From Mageeibacillus sp. UBA3708 (GTDB taxonomy: Bacteria > Bacillota > Clostridia > Saccharofermentanales > Saccharofermentanaceae): a DNA stretch of 31,079 bases. The stretch is taken from the NCBI GenBank assembly GCA_002371375.1, contig DFIB01000025.1, positions 1 through 31,079 of the forward strand, given 5' to 3'. The notes beneath the pieces are model-generated. The model saw only the letters and a program-made list of their open reading frames with translations, was not told where the DNA came from and searched no databases. A program made the translations under genes and the position numbers. Shown here in pieces: positions 23,516 through 31,079 of this stretch; the first letter of the stretch is position 1, and each line of letters starts with the position of its first letter.

Positions 23516-24667
23516 ATGGAATTGAAAGGTTTATATTGTCCTTCATGTGCTTACGCCATTACACAGGCTGATATCGCATATGGCAACTGTCCCTGCTGCG
23601 GTGTTGATATTACCGTGCTCGGACAGGAGAATATGCGTATCGCCCGCAATGCTGACGGTACAGTGGACATTAAGGATGACAGCGGCGCAGTAGTCGGATC
23701 TGCAATCCTTCCGAGAGGTGCAACGACCAAGGTGTCCTATATGTTTGATAATTCGGATAAGGTAACCCCAAAGCGTCTCAGGATCGATCTTGCCTGCCCC
23801 GGTAACCGTTCCATATTTTATGAGAGCGGAACACAGTATGTTCAGATCAAGTCCGGAATCTATAATGATGCCAAGGGTGGTTTTGCCAAGCAGCTAACTG
23901 CTAAGAGAAGGAATTTCATGGAGGTATCCAGATTCCTGGATAAGATGGCTGAGCAGATCACCGGTGCAGCCGGCAGGATCAGCGTGGAGAGGACTTCTCC
24001 TTTTCCGGCCGATAATATTGACAGTGTCCGCAATGTTTTTATGAATGCGTCAGTTCTTGATCTTAACAAGGCAATGAATGAGAATCACGGAACAAGATTT
24101 ACACTGGATGATTTCTTCTTCGACGGTCTGGTCAAGGTCTATACGTACAATTATGCAAACACATATAAATATCTTACGCTCGGCACGATAATCAAAGGTG
24201 ACGAGATATCGATGTCCTTATCAACGGCCGCGAGTGTTGCTGATGCGCTTGAGACGACACGTGATGTTACCGGTAAGATAACACAGGTAACTAATGCCTC
24301 CCACGGCTTCGTAGGCAATACTGCCAGAGCAACTGCTAATAGAATAGGACTCGGCGCATTTACTGCAATTCCGGGTGCGATCAGCAGTATCAACAGATTC
24401 ATCAACAACAGCGGCATCATCGGTTTGTTCAACAGCATGGCTGCCAAGGAAGAGACTGAGGTTGATGATGTCAGTGTTTTGACGGCTGATGCCGCTGACG
24501 GAAGCAACGAAGGATTTGGCGAACACCGCAAGACCTCCAAGATTTCATATATCTCCTGGGGTTATGAACTCCTTGTCGGAATGATCACAGACAGCCGTCC
24601 GGACTTCCGTGATATGGATGAATTTGAGTCGTTCGTAAAGTCTCTTAAGTGTAACGAAGCCCTCTGA
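23516..24667 (+). CDS. Unrecognised protein with N-terminal zinc ribbon
   Basis: I do not recognise this 383-residue protein. Residues 7-28 form a zinc ribbon (CPSC and CPCC, 15 residues between them). A beta-rich part follows (IARNADGTVDIKDDSGAVVG), then mixed alpha/beta sequence. Around residues 250-310 lies a Gly/Ala/Ile-rich, weakly hydrophobic stretch (TANRIGLGAFTAIPGAISSI) that might be amphipathic or membrane-associated, and the C-terminal part is acidic. The start is the ATG at 23516, 6 bases after GGGGAGGG; an in-frame TTG at 23510 is unlikely. It follows the cyclophilin gene by 2 bases and precedes the RNA methyltransferase by 4. Confidence 0.65.
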   Translation: MELKGLYCPSCAYAITQADIAYGNCPCCGVDITVLGQENMRIARNADGTVDIKDDSGAVVGSAILPRGATTKVSYMFDNSDKVTPKRLRIDLACPGNRSIFYESGTQYVQIKSGIYNDAKGGFAKQLTAKRRNFMEVSRFLDKMAEQITGAAGRISVERTSPFPADNIDSVRNVFMNASVLDLNKAMNENHGTRFTLDDFFFDGLVKVYTYNYANTYKYLTLGTIIKGDEISMSLSTAASVADALETTRDVTGKITQVTNASHGFVGNTARATANRIGLGAFTAIPGAISSINRFINNSGIIGLFNSMAAKEETEVDDVSVLTADAADGSNEGFGEHRKTSKISYISWGYELLVGMITDSRPDFRDMDEFESFVKSLKCNEAL

Positions 24668-24671
24668 TGTC

Positions 24672-25460
24672 ATGCGAGAGATAATCACAAGCTCATCCAA
24701 CAGCATTGTTAAACTCATACGCAAGGTTCATGACCGCAAAAGAGGTGATGACCTTGTTTATATTGAGGGTTCGCGCATTGTCGAAGATTGTCTGATGTCC
24801 GGGGGAGAATGTGCTTATCTGATAGCATCTTCACGCAAGATGAATGAAGCAGTGGAATTGGTTTCCGGTTACGGAATTGCAGCCAGTCAGATATTCATAC
24901 TGTCTGATGACCTGTTTGAACGCATTTCTTCCACGGTGAATTCACAGGGGATAGCCATGATAGTCAAGGTTCCTTCCATTCATGATACGATAATCACCCG
25001 CGGCGGTAAGGATATTATATGCGTTCTTGATAATGTACAGGATCCGGGAAATGTGGGAACCGTGATAAGGATGGCGGACGCTTTCGATTTTACATGTGTA
25101 ATCGTTACACAGGGAACCGCCGATCCGTTCGGCGAGAAAGCCCTCCGTGCCTCAATGGGTTCGGCATGGCATATCCCCGTAGTTACATATGCTGACGATA
25201 TCAGACTTGTTGAAGAGCTGAATGATCGTAATTACACGACTCTTGCCATGCATTTGAAAGGCGGGCTGCTTAATAAATCTCAAATCAGTTATCCTTGTGC
25301 TTTCTTTATCGGTAATGAGGGTAAGGGGTTGAATGATGCCGTCTCTGACAGGTGCTCCTGCAAGGTAAAGATCCCGATGCCCGGCAAGGCGGAATCTCTT
25401 AACGCAGCCTCGGCCGCATCGGTTATCGGATATGAATTGATGAAAGGCATTAACGGTTGA
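24672..25460 (+). CDS. SpoU/TrmH-family RNA 2'-O-ribose methyltransferase
   Basis: It probably methylates a ribose in rRNA using S-adenosylmethionine. The 262-residue protein has an N-terminal substrate-binding domain (SSSNSIVKLIRKVHDRKRG, YIEGSRIVEDCL) and a SPOUT domain with its three motifs: motif 1 VLDNVQDPGNVGTVIRMADA, motif 2 FFIGNEGKGL, motif 3 IPMPGKAESLNAASAASVIG that forms the knot. The length fits the RlmB/YsgA-type group; the exact target cannot be told. The ATG is 4 bases after the upstream stop with a poor ribosome binding site, suggesting coupling. A strong terminator follows. Confidence 0.92.
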   Translation: MREIITSSSNSIVKLIRKVHDRKRGDDLVYIEGSRIVEDCLMSGGECAYLIASSRKMNEAVELVSGYGIAASQIFILSDDLFERISSTVNSQGIAMIVKVPSIHDTIITRGGKDIICVLDNVQDPGNVGTVIRMADAFDFTCVIVTQGTADPFGEKALRASMGSAWHIPVVTYADDIRLVEELNDRNYTTLAMHLKGGLLNKSQISYPCAFFIGNEGKGLNDAVSDRCSCKVKIPMPGKAESLNAASAASVIGYELMKGING

Positions 25461-25491
25461 TAATACGAAATCATACGGATTAATACGAAAT
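25461..25491 (+). repeat. Direct repeat TAATACGAAAT, two copies
   Basis: TAATACGAAAT occurs at 25461-25471 and 25481-25491, exactly 20 bases apart, and parts of it recur inverted at 25503-25517. The second copy forms part of the terminator stem. Two-turn spacing could suit a dimeric protein, or it may just reflect the hairpin. Confidence 0.6.
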
Positions 25492-25524
25492 TGTCAGATA
25501 ATCGTATTAATTCGTATCTTTTTT
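25473..25524 (+). terminator. Terminator after the RNA methyltransferase gene
   Basis: ATACGGATTAATACG (25473-25487) pairs with CGTATTAATTCGTAT (25503-25517) over 15 bp with one G-U pair and a 15-base loop, then C and six T. It starts 12 bases after the stop codon and closes the cyclophilin to methyltransferase unit. Confidence 0.88.
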
Positions 25525-25600
25525 GCCCGGGATCCGTGATAGGATCACTGATAAGGATCGGGCCCGTTCCTCCAAAACTAATACAGAAGGGGGAATAATC

Positions 25601-26413
25601 ATGTCCTTGGGGAAATATAATATTGATGAACTGTGCCTCTTTGATGATGTTTTCTTCAGAGCGTGTTTTGACGGGCATCCTGAGTGTACTGCAGAGCTTC
25701 TTAGGGTAATACTCGGCATGCCGAACATCAGGATAATCAGGCATGAAGTTCAAAAGATAATAGGCAACGATGAGTATCACGGAGTAAGGCTTGATGTATA
25801 TGCAGTTAACGAGGATGACAGAACTGTTTATAACATCGAGATACAGAAGAGTGACGATCCTGACATTATCAAAAGAGCGAGGTATTATTCGTCGGTCATC
25901 GATGCGAGAACAACGATAAAGAGGAATGAAGATTACGGTGACATACCGGATTCATATGTAATCTTTATCTGCAGGGATGATATAATCAAAAAAGGGAGAC
26001 CGCTGTATCATTACAAGATGAGAATGGCTGACAGCACCGGACTCGGAGACGGGCGCAACATCATACTTGTAAACGGAGCATATAACGGCAGGGATGAACT
26101 GGGCGATTTAATATCAGATCTGGCAGAGAAGAATACGAAGTTGATCAATAATACGATACTGGCAAAAAGAATAACAGAGGTAAAGGAAGGAGAGAAGATT
26201 ATGGTAGAGACGTCATTTGACAGGTTTTTAAAAGAAGAGAAGCTGAAGGCAAGATCCGAGGGATTGGATGAGGGACGAGCTGAAGGCCGAACCGCGGAAT
26301 CCTTAAATACAGTAAGACGAATGCTGGCCAAAGGAAGTTATTCCCTGGATGAGATAGCTGAGATCAGCAATCTCCCGATCGAGAAGGTCAGGGAGTTAGC
26401 TGAGGGTGCTTAA
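25601..26413 (+). CDS. Rpn-type PD-(D/E)XK nuclease / transposase-like protein
   Basis: The protein belongs to the Rpn (recombination-promoting nuclease, formerly YhgA-like transposase) group. In its 270 residues are the N-terminal FDDVFFRACFDGHPECTAEL, the nuclease core GVRLDVYAVNEDDRTVYNIE ending in the E-x-Q of NIEIQ (Asp, Glu and Gln as in D-x(n)-E-x-Q sites), RARYYSSVIDA, and a charged C-terminal tail with EGLDEGRAEGRTAES and a small helical segment. These proteins are frequent in clostridia, vary within populations, and do not need a classical element. No inverted terminal repeats are seen here. The start is the ATG at 25601 behind GAAGGGGG. It stands alone between two other units. Confidence 0.88.
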   Translation: MSLGKYNIDELCLFDDVFFRACFDGHPECTAELLRVILGMPNIRIIRHEVQKIIGNDEYHGVRLDVYAVNEDDRTVYNIEIQKSDDPDIIKRARYYSSVIDARTTIKRNEDYGDIPDSYVIFICRDDIIKKGRPLYHYKMRMADSTGLGDGRNIILVNGAYNGRDELGDLISDLAEKNTKLINNTILAKRITEVKEGEKIMVETSFDRFLKEEKLKARSEGLDEGRAEGRTAESLNTVRRMLAKGSYSLDEIAEISNLPIEKVRELAEGA

Positions 26414-26419
26414 CAGAAC

Positions 26420-26447
26420 TTTACTATTTCCTGAAATGATATATAAT
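26420..26447 (+). promoter_or_regulatory. Promoter of the amino acid ABC importer
   Basis: TTTACT (26420-26425) and TATAAT (26442-26447) are 16 bases apart and lie 49 bases before the binding-protein gene, which has AAAGGAG in front of its ATG. Confidence 0.6.
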
Positions 26448-26495
26448 CTGTCACGTGTTAGTACACAATAGCACAAAGGAAAAGGAGTAAATATT

Positions 26496-27296
26496 ATGAA
26501 GAAGTTGATCGCGGCAGTTCTGACTGTAGCAACAATGGTTACGGCTTTTGCCGGATGTAAGAGTACGACAGACTCATCTGATGCATCCGGTGCGGCAACA
26601 AACGGCAAGTTCGTTGTAGGCTTTGATGCAGAGTTCCCTCCTATGGGATTCAAGGATGAGCAGGGCAATTACGTTGGTTTTGACCTCGACCTTGCCAAGG
26701 AAGCAGCAAAGAGAATGGGCAAAGAGTTTGTAGCTCAGCCTATCGCATGGGATTCAAAGGACCAGGAACTTGCTTCCGGTAATATCGACTGCATCTGGAA
26801 CGGTTTTACTATCAGCGGAAGAGAAGACCAGTACACATGGACAAAGGCATATATGGAGAATGATCAGGTTGTCGTTGTCAAGAACGGTTCTGACATTAAG
26901 ACTACTGCTGATCTTGCAGGCAAGAAGGTTGTAGTCCAGAAGGATTCTTCAGGACTTGCCGCAGTAGAGGAGAAGGCTGAGCTTAAGGCTTCTTTCGCGG
27001 AGCTTATTCAGGTTGATTCTTATCTTAATGCAATGATGGAACTTGAGTCAGGCAGCGTTGATGCTATTATCATGGACGAGGTTGTTGCCCGTTATGAGAT
27101 CCAGACATCCGGCAAGGATTTTGCTATTCTTGACGAAGCAGTTGCAAGCGAGACTTACGGTGTAGGCTTCAAGCTTGGCAATACAGAGCTTTGTGACCAG
27201 GTACAGAAGACTCTTGATGAGATGGCTAAGGACGGAACACTGGCCAATATCTCAAATAAATGGTTTGGCACAGATGTTACCATTGTAGGCAAATAA
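26496..27296 (+). CDS. Amino acid ABC transporter substrate-binding lipoprotein
   Basis: This is the solute-binding part of a polar amino acid importer (family 3). The 266-residue protein has a signal peptide with lipobox FAGC (Cys near residue 21) and a Ser/Thr spacer. The binding fold follows: KFVVGFDAEFPPMGFKDEQG, FDLDLAKEAAKRMG, WDSKDQELASGNIDCIWNGF, DLAGKKVVVQKDSSG and ELESGSVDAIIMDEVVA. The Asp in MDEVVA and the Arg in SGREDQYT are typical contacts for the bound amino acid. The precise ligand (for example cystine or glutamine) cannot be read. Permease and ATPase genes follow after a hairpin. Confidence 0.95.
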   Translation: MKKLIAAVLTVATMVTAFAGCKSTTDSSDASGAATNGKFVVGFDAEFPPMGFKDEQGNYVGFDLDLAKEAAKRMGKEFVAQPIAWDSKDQELASGNIDCIWNGFTISGREDQYTWTKAYMENDQVVVVKNGSDIKTTADLAGKKVVVQKDSSGLAAVEEKAELKASFAELIQVDSYLNAMMELESGSVDAIIMDEVVARYEIQTSGKDFAILDEAVASETYGVGFKLGNTELCDQVQKTLDEMAKDGTLANISNKWFGTDVTIVGK

Positions 27297-27318
27297 TATA
27301 TCTTTTAGTCAGCTAAAG

Positions 27319-27362
27319 TGATATAATCCATAAACGGCGCGGCTTGGTGCTACGCCGTTTAT
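27319..27362 (+). promoter_or_regulatory. Extended -10 box and hairpin between binding-protein and permease genes
   Basis: TGATATAAT (27319-27327) fits an extended -10 promoter. Just after it, ATAAACGGCG (27330-27339) pairs perfectly with CGCCGTTTAT (27353-27362) around a 13-base loop, with no long T run. The hairpin could be a weak terminator or a 3'-end protector keeping binding-protein mRNA above permease mRNA; the -10 would allow separate transcription of the permease. Confidence 0.55.
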
Positions 27363-27383
27363 TGCATTTAGGGAGTTATTATT

Positions 27384-28061
27384 TTGAACACAGAACTGTT
27401 GTGGCCGACAATTAAGCAGTTATGGCAGGGATTCGGATATACTTTTGGTATATTCGGCTTTACATTGCTCTTTGCCTTGCCTCTGGGACTTCTTGTCGCA
27501 AGAGGCAGGATGTCGAAGAATATCGTTGTCAGTTCGCTTGTTAGAATTTACATATCGATAATGCGCGGTACTCCGCTGATGCTGCAGCTCCTGCTGGTTT
27601 ACTTCGGCCCTTACTATCTGTTCAAGGTATCAACGGGCAACATTAACATCGGACCTTTTAACTACAGATTTATCGCCACGGTTATCGGCTTCTCACTCAA
27701 TTATGCAGCTTACTTTGCCGAGATATTCAGAGGTGGGATCCAGTCTATGCCGGTCGGCCAGTATGAGGCTGCGCAGGTGCTCGGATTCTCCAAAATGCAG
27801 ACATACTTTAAGATCATTCTGCCGCAGGTAGTAAAGCGCGTGCTTCCTTCAGTTACAAATGAGGTTATCACGCTTGTCAAGGATACTTCTCTTGCACAGG
27901 TTCTGGCAGTTACGGAGATGTTTACCGTTGCAAAGGAGCTGGCGTCGAGTCAGGTATCAGTTATGCCTTTTATCGCTGCGGGAGTATTCTATTATATTGC
28001 CAATGCCATCGTTGAGGTCTCGATGAACAGATTCGAGAAGAAGATGAGCTATTATTCGTAA
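27384..28061 (+). CDS. Amino acid ABC transporter permease
   Basis: The 225-residue inner-membrane protein has about five membrane segments and belongs to the HisM/GlnP permease family. Signs are the N-terminal GFGYTFGIFGFTLLFALPLG, RIYISIMRGTPLMLQLLLVY, and the coupling loop EAAQVLGFSKMQTYFKIILP that contacts the ATPase. It probably works as a homodimer with the ATPase encoded 13 bases downstream. The start appears to be TTG at 27384, 8 bases after AGGGAG; no ATG fits the family's N-terminus. The unusual start may lower its yield relative to the binding protein. Confidence 0.93.
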   Translation: MNTELLWPTIKQLWQGFGYTFGIFGFTLLFALPLGLLVARGRMSKNIVVSSLVRIYISIMRGTPLMLQLLLVYFGPYYLFKVSTGNINIGPFNYRFIATVIGFSLNYAAYFAEIFRGGIQSMPVGQYEAAQVLGFSKMQTYFKIILPQVVKRVLPSVTNEVITLVKDTSLAQVLAVTEMFTVAKELASSQVSVMPFIAAGVFYYIANAIVEVSMNRFEKKMSYYS

Positions 28062-28074
28062 CGGAGGTTTTCTG

Positions 28075-28809
28075 ATGAGTGTACTTGAGATGAATGATAT
28101 CCATAAATCATTTGATGATCTTCAGGTCCTCAAAGGGATTACTCTTCACGTGGATGAAGGTGAGGTAGTGGCTGTTATCGGACCTTCAGGCGGAGGCAAA
28201 TCAACACTCCTCAGATGTGCTACAACACTTGAGACGATAGATGAAGGTTCAATCAGGATCGGCGGTATCGATCTTGATTACAAGAATAAGAAGACGCTTG
28301 CCGCGATCCGCGACAAATTTGGACTTGTATTCCAGAATTTCAATCTTTTCCCGCATTTCTCGGTCAGGCGTAATATCACGGAAGCGCTCATAAGCGTACA
28401 CAAGATGTCAAAGGATGAGGCTAACAGTATCTGCGACAGTCTCCTTGATAAGATGGGACTTGCCGAGAAGGGCAATGCTTACCCGTGCAATCTGTCCGGA
28501 GGTCAGCAGCAGCGTGTCAGCATCGCAAGGGCGCTTGCCACGAATCCTGAGATACTTTTCTTTGATGAGCCCACATCAGCACTTGATCCCGAACTCACTG
28601 CCGGCGTGCTTAACGTTATAAGAGACCTTGCCAAGGAGAAGATGACAATGGTTATTGTTACGCATGAGATGAACTTTGCCAGGGATGTGGCTGACAGGAT
28701 AGTCTTCATGGATCATGGTGTTATCGTTGAGGAGGGACCTGCTTCAGAAGTCATTAATAATCCCCGGAACGAGCGCACCAAAGCATTCCTGTCCGGCATA
28801 GGGAGTTAA
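28075..28809 (+). CDS. Amino acid ABC transporter ATP-binding protein
   Basis: The 244-residue ATPase powers the importer. Motifs: Walker A GPSGGGKST (about residues 37-45), Q-loop LVFQNFNLFPHFSV, signature LSGGQQQRVSIARAL, Walker B ILFFDEPTSALDPE, and the switch His in VTHEMNFARDV. The wording is typical of the GlnQ/HisP group for polar amino acids. GGAGG precedes the ATG. The importer genes form one unit, and the ABC exporter begins 3 bases after this stop, with its ribosome site inside this gene's end. Confidence 0.96.
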   Translation: MSVLEMNDIHKSFDDLQVLKGITLHVDEGEVVAVIGPSGGGKSTLLRCATTLETIDEGSIRIGGIDLDYKNKKTLAAIRDKFGLVFQNFNLFPHFSVRRNITEALISVHKMSKDEANSICDSLLDKMGLAEKGNAYPCNLSGGQQQRVSIARALATNPEILFFDEPTSALDPELTAGVLNVIRDLAKEKMTMVIVTHEMNFARDVADRIVFMDHGVIVEEGPASEVINNPRNERTKAFLSGIGS

Positions 28810-28812
28810 CCG

Positions 28813-30639
28813 GTGCCTCCGGGAATGGGCGGTCACATGGGCCGCAGCAGCTTCATGACAGCCGAGGAGAAGAGCAAAGTTCCCAAAGTCACAAAAGCTC
28901 TGCTCAAGAGAGTATTCTCTTATCTCAAACCGTATAGGTTCCAGCTTGGGCTTGGCGTTCTCTTGATCATTATTTCATCTGCATTAAGCACGATGCCTTC
29001 AATTCTTACCGGTAAGATAATAGATGACGGTCTTATCAAGCAGAATATGAAGGCTCTTGTTTTCTACATTCTGCTGTCATTCGGACTGACTTTGGGCGCC
29101 GGCCTTATCGGGGTAGCTCAGAACTTCATCAACACGTGGATCGCACAGCATACGACTTACGATATGCGCAATCAGATGTTCAGGCACCTGCAGACGATGA
29201 GCCAGAGATTTTTTACTTCCAATAATCAGGGCGATATAATCACGAGGATGACAAGTGACATTGACGGCGTTGAGCGTGTCATTACCAATACTTTCAGCAG
29301 TATACTGTCCAATTCGATAACACTTGTTGTAGCGCTGATCGCAATGTATCAGCGCAACTGGATACTTGCTACGATCGGTATCGTGATAGTACCGTTGTTC
29401 GCGATCCCGACGCGCAAAGCAGGTGAGAACAGATGGTCTCTGACACAGAAGGCGCAGGAGAAAAATGATGAGATCAACGGTATCCTCAACGAATCACTGT
29501 CGGTTAGCGGTCAGCTCCTCGTTAAGTTGTTCGGCAAGGAGAGATACGAGTATAACAGATACAGACACGCCAACCGTAAGATGATAAGGCTGAATATCAG
29601 GCAGAATATGGCCGGACGCTGGTTCTTTGTGATCATATCGACATTTACCAACATCGGTCCTATGCTCCTGTATTTTGTCGGCGGTCTCCTTATGATGAGA
29701 TATGACAGTTCCCTCACAGTCGGTGACATAAGCGTAATGGTCGCATTGCTGTCGAGAATGTACATGCCGGTCAACAGCCTGCTCAATGTCCAGGTCGACT
29801 GGATGCGTTCAATGGCACTGTTCTCAAGGATTTTTGAATACCTTGATATGAAGCCGGAGATCGAGCAGCCTAAGGATGCAGTGAAGATTGCAGATCCCAA
29901 GGGCAATATCGTTTTCGATCATGTTTTCTTCCATTACGATGCGGACAGGCCGATCCTCAAGGATGTTTCTTTCGAGCTTAAGCCCGGCAAGAGTATAGCG
30001 ATAGTGGGACCTTCGGGAAGCGGCAAGAGCACGATAATCAATCTTATCCCGAGGCTTTACGATGTTATTGAAGGCAGTGTTACTTTTGACGGCACGGATG
30101 TTCGCAGGCTCGATCTGAATGACCTCCGCAATTCGATTGGGATCGTGTCGCAGGAGACTTATCTTTTTAATGGTACGATAAGGGATAACCTGCTCTACGC
30201 CAAGGATGATGCCACTGATGAGGAGATGATCGAGGCATGTCGAAAGGCGAATATCTACGACTTCATCGCCGGTCAGGAGACGGGGCTTGATACTGTCGTC
30301 GGCAACCGGGGCCTCAAGCTGTCAGGCGGTGAGAAGCAGAGAATATCTATTGCCAGGATACTCCTCAAGGATCCGACCGTATTTATCTTCGATGAGGCAA
30401 CTTCAGCTCTTGATTCTATCTCTGAGAGTAAGATACAGGAGGCAATAGACCCGATCATCAAGTCAAGGACAAGTATCCTGATCGCGCACAGGCTGTCTAC
30501 GATTCTTGCGGCCGACGAGATCCTTGTGATCAAAGACGGTACAATTGCCGAGCGCGGCACACACAAAGAACTTGTCAGTGCCGGCGGCGTTTATCAGGAA
30601 CTGTACGAGACACAGTTTGAGAAGGGCGTGCCGCAGTAG
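28813..30639 (+). CDS. ABC exporter, fused membrane and ATPase domains
   Basis: This 608-residue half-transporter should act as a dimer (homo- or heterodimer) and export lipids, peptides or drugs; the cargo is unknown. It starts with a Gly/Met-rich head (PPGMGGHMGRSS), then six membrane segments within residues about 35-330, and an ATPase domain from about 360: Walker A IVGPSGSGKST, Q-loop VSQETYLFNGTI, signature LSGGEKQRISIAR, Walker B VFIFDEATSALDS and switch His in LIAHRLSTI. The catalytic Glu is present, so the site looks active. The start is GTG at 28813, 7 bases after GGGAG. It is tightly linked to the amino acid importer, though the two are different transporter types. Confidence 0.94.
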   Translation: MPPGMGGHMGRSSFMTAEEKSKVPKVTKALLKRVFSYLKPYRFQLGLGVLLIIISSALSTMPSILTGKIIDDGLIKQNMKALVFYILLSFGLTLGAGLIGVAQNFINTWIAQHTTYDMRNQMFRHLQTMSQRFFTSNNQGDIITRMTSDIDGVERVITNTFSSILSNSITLVVALIAMYQRNWILATIGIVIVPLFAIPTRKAGENRWSLTQKAQEKNDEINGILNESLSVSGQLLVKLFGKERYEYNRYRHANRKMIRLNIRQNMAGRWFFVIISTFTNIGPMLLYFVGGLLMMRYDSSLTVGDISVMVALLSRMYMPVNSLLNVQVDWMRSMALFSRIFEYLDMKPEIEQPKDAVKIADPKGNIVFDHVFFHYDADRPILKDVSFELKPGKSIAIVGPSGSGKSTIINLIPRLYDVIEGSVTFDGTDVRRLDLNDLRNSIGIVSQETYLFNGTIRDNLLYAKDDATDEEMIEACRKANIYDFIAGQETGLDTVVGNRGLKLSGGEKQRISIARILLKDPTVFIFDEATSALDSISESKIQEAIDPIIKSRTSILIAHRLSTILAADEILVIKDGTIAERGTHKELVSAGGVYQELYETQFEKGVPQ

Positions 30640-30650
30640 TGCACGCCCTT
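30622..30650. terminator. Hairpin between convergent ABC exporter and argH genes
   Basis: AAGGGCGTGC (30622-30631) pairs perfectly with GCACGCCCTT (30641-30650); the loop contains the exporter's stop codon. There is no long T run on either strand (TTATATATATG on plus), so termination is plausible but not certain. It may serve both directions. Confidence 0.55.
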
Positions 30651-30662
30651 ATATATATGTAA

Positions 30663-31079
30663 TCAGTTATTATCCAGATATTTCCGTACCGTATCCGGCG
30701 CAGGGCCTCCGGTTAACGTTCTCTTATTGACGCAAGTCTCGAGCGAGATAGCATCATAGACGTCTTCATCGATGAGATCCGAGAACTGCCTGAATTCGTC
30801 AAGAGACAGCTTCTCAAGAGATGTATTATGCTCGATGCAGTAATGAACGAGCTTGCCGGATATCTCGTGAGTGCTCCTGAACGGTATGCCTTTGCGCACG
30901 AGATAATCAGCCAGATCAGTAGCGTTTGTGAATCCGCCGAGAGCAGCTTCTTCCATTCTGTCTTTGCGGATGGTCATTGTTCTCATCATGCCGGTGAAGG
31001 GAGGAAGAACTGCTTTGATTGTGTCAATAACATCAAATAAAGATTCCTGAACTTCCTGCATGTCTTTGTTATATGTGAG
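30663..31079 (-). CDS. argH: Argininosuccinate lyase, C-terminal part (cut by window edge)
   Basis: ArgH splits argininosuccinate into arginine and fumarate. Only the last 138 residues are in the window; the frame stays open to base 31079. The visible part matches the C-terminal helical domain: TYNKDMQEVQESLFDVIDTI, RKDRMEEAALGGFTNATDLA, DYLVRKGIPFRSTHEISGKL and LDEFRQFSDLIDEDVYDAIS, ending with a short tail. The Met at 31061 is internal, because the family phrase YNKDMQE runs through it. The signature SS-x-MP-x-K-x-N active-site loop lies outside. It converges on the ABC exporter. Confidence 0.94.
   Translation of the reverse strand, partial: LTYNKDMQEVQESLFDVIDTIKAVLPPFTGMMRTMTIRKDRMEEAALGGFTNATDLADYLVRKGIPFRSTHEISGKLVHYCIEHNTSLEKLSLDEFRQFSDLIDEDVYDAISLETCVNKRTLTGGPAPDTVRKYLDNN

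Noticed and set aside
25461..26495. Insertion sequence around the Rpn-type gene
   Set aside because: No terminal inverted repeats or target-site duplications flank the gene, and Rpn-type genes often occur without such ends.

Overview
The window looks like a chromosomal segment of an anaerobic Clostridia-type Firmicute (Oscillospiraceae, Lachnospiraceae or Saccharofermentans-like). The grounds are strong AGGAGG-type ribosome binding sites, a T-box riboswitch before thrS, the Gram-positive nadD/yqeK/rsfS/comEA gene set, lipoprotein signal peptides, an NlpC/P60 protein with a Pro/Thr spacer, and a cell-wall-binding repeat protein. A GH5 cellulase suggests a plant-fibre habitat such as rumen or gut. 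No rRNA, tRNA, CRISPR array, prophage or intact insertion sequence was seen.

Layout. Positions 1-640 hold a possible structured RNA (6S-like, tentative) and a small HEAT-repeat gene on the minus strand with a clear terminator. From 817 to 12209 there is one long plus-strand run with gaps of 1-21 bases. It starts with two lipoproteins (GH5 cellulase, CapA-type metallophosphatase) and continues with purine genes: purE, purF, purN, an archaeal-type IMP cyclohydrolase, a stand-alone AICAR transformylase, a small membrane protein and purD. It ends with a fused nadD-yqeK, a zinc-ribbon membrane protein and a small membrane protein. An LRR/cell-wall-binding protein follows and ends at a strong terminator. 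Then come rsfS and comEA, convergent birA, a 7TM HD-GYP protein, the T-box-controlled thrS, an NlpC/P60 hydrolase, convergent pepV, a cyclophilin lipoprotein, an unrecognised zinc-ribbon protein, a SpoU-type RNA methyltransferase, an Rpn-type PD-(D/E)XK protein, a polar amino acid ABC importer, an ABC exporter, and the 3' part of argH at the right edge.

How the genes work together. The purine run covers PRPP to phosphoribosylamine (PurF), to GAR (PurD), to FGAR (PurN), the AIR carboxylation/mutase step (PurE) and the last two steps to IMP. The last two steps are split over two unrelated proteins instead of one bifunctional PurH. purC, purM, purL/Q/S, purK and purB are not in the window. The most striking observation is in PurF: the catalytic N-terminal Cys is Ser, and the conserved Asn-Gly of the glutaminase oxyanion hole is missing, while the phosphoribosyltransferase site and the Fe-S cysteines are kept. 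As read, this enzyme cannot use glutamine and may rely on free ammonia. Other points of interest are a cellulase with intact catalytic acids but altered substrate subsites, the NadD-YqeK fusion, a comE-type locus interrupted by three genes, and a ThrRS without its TGS domain.
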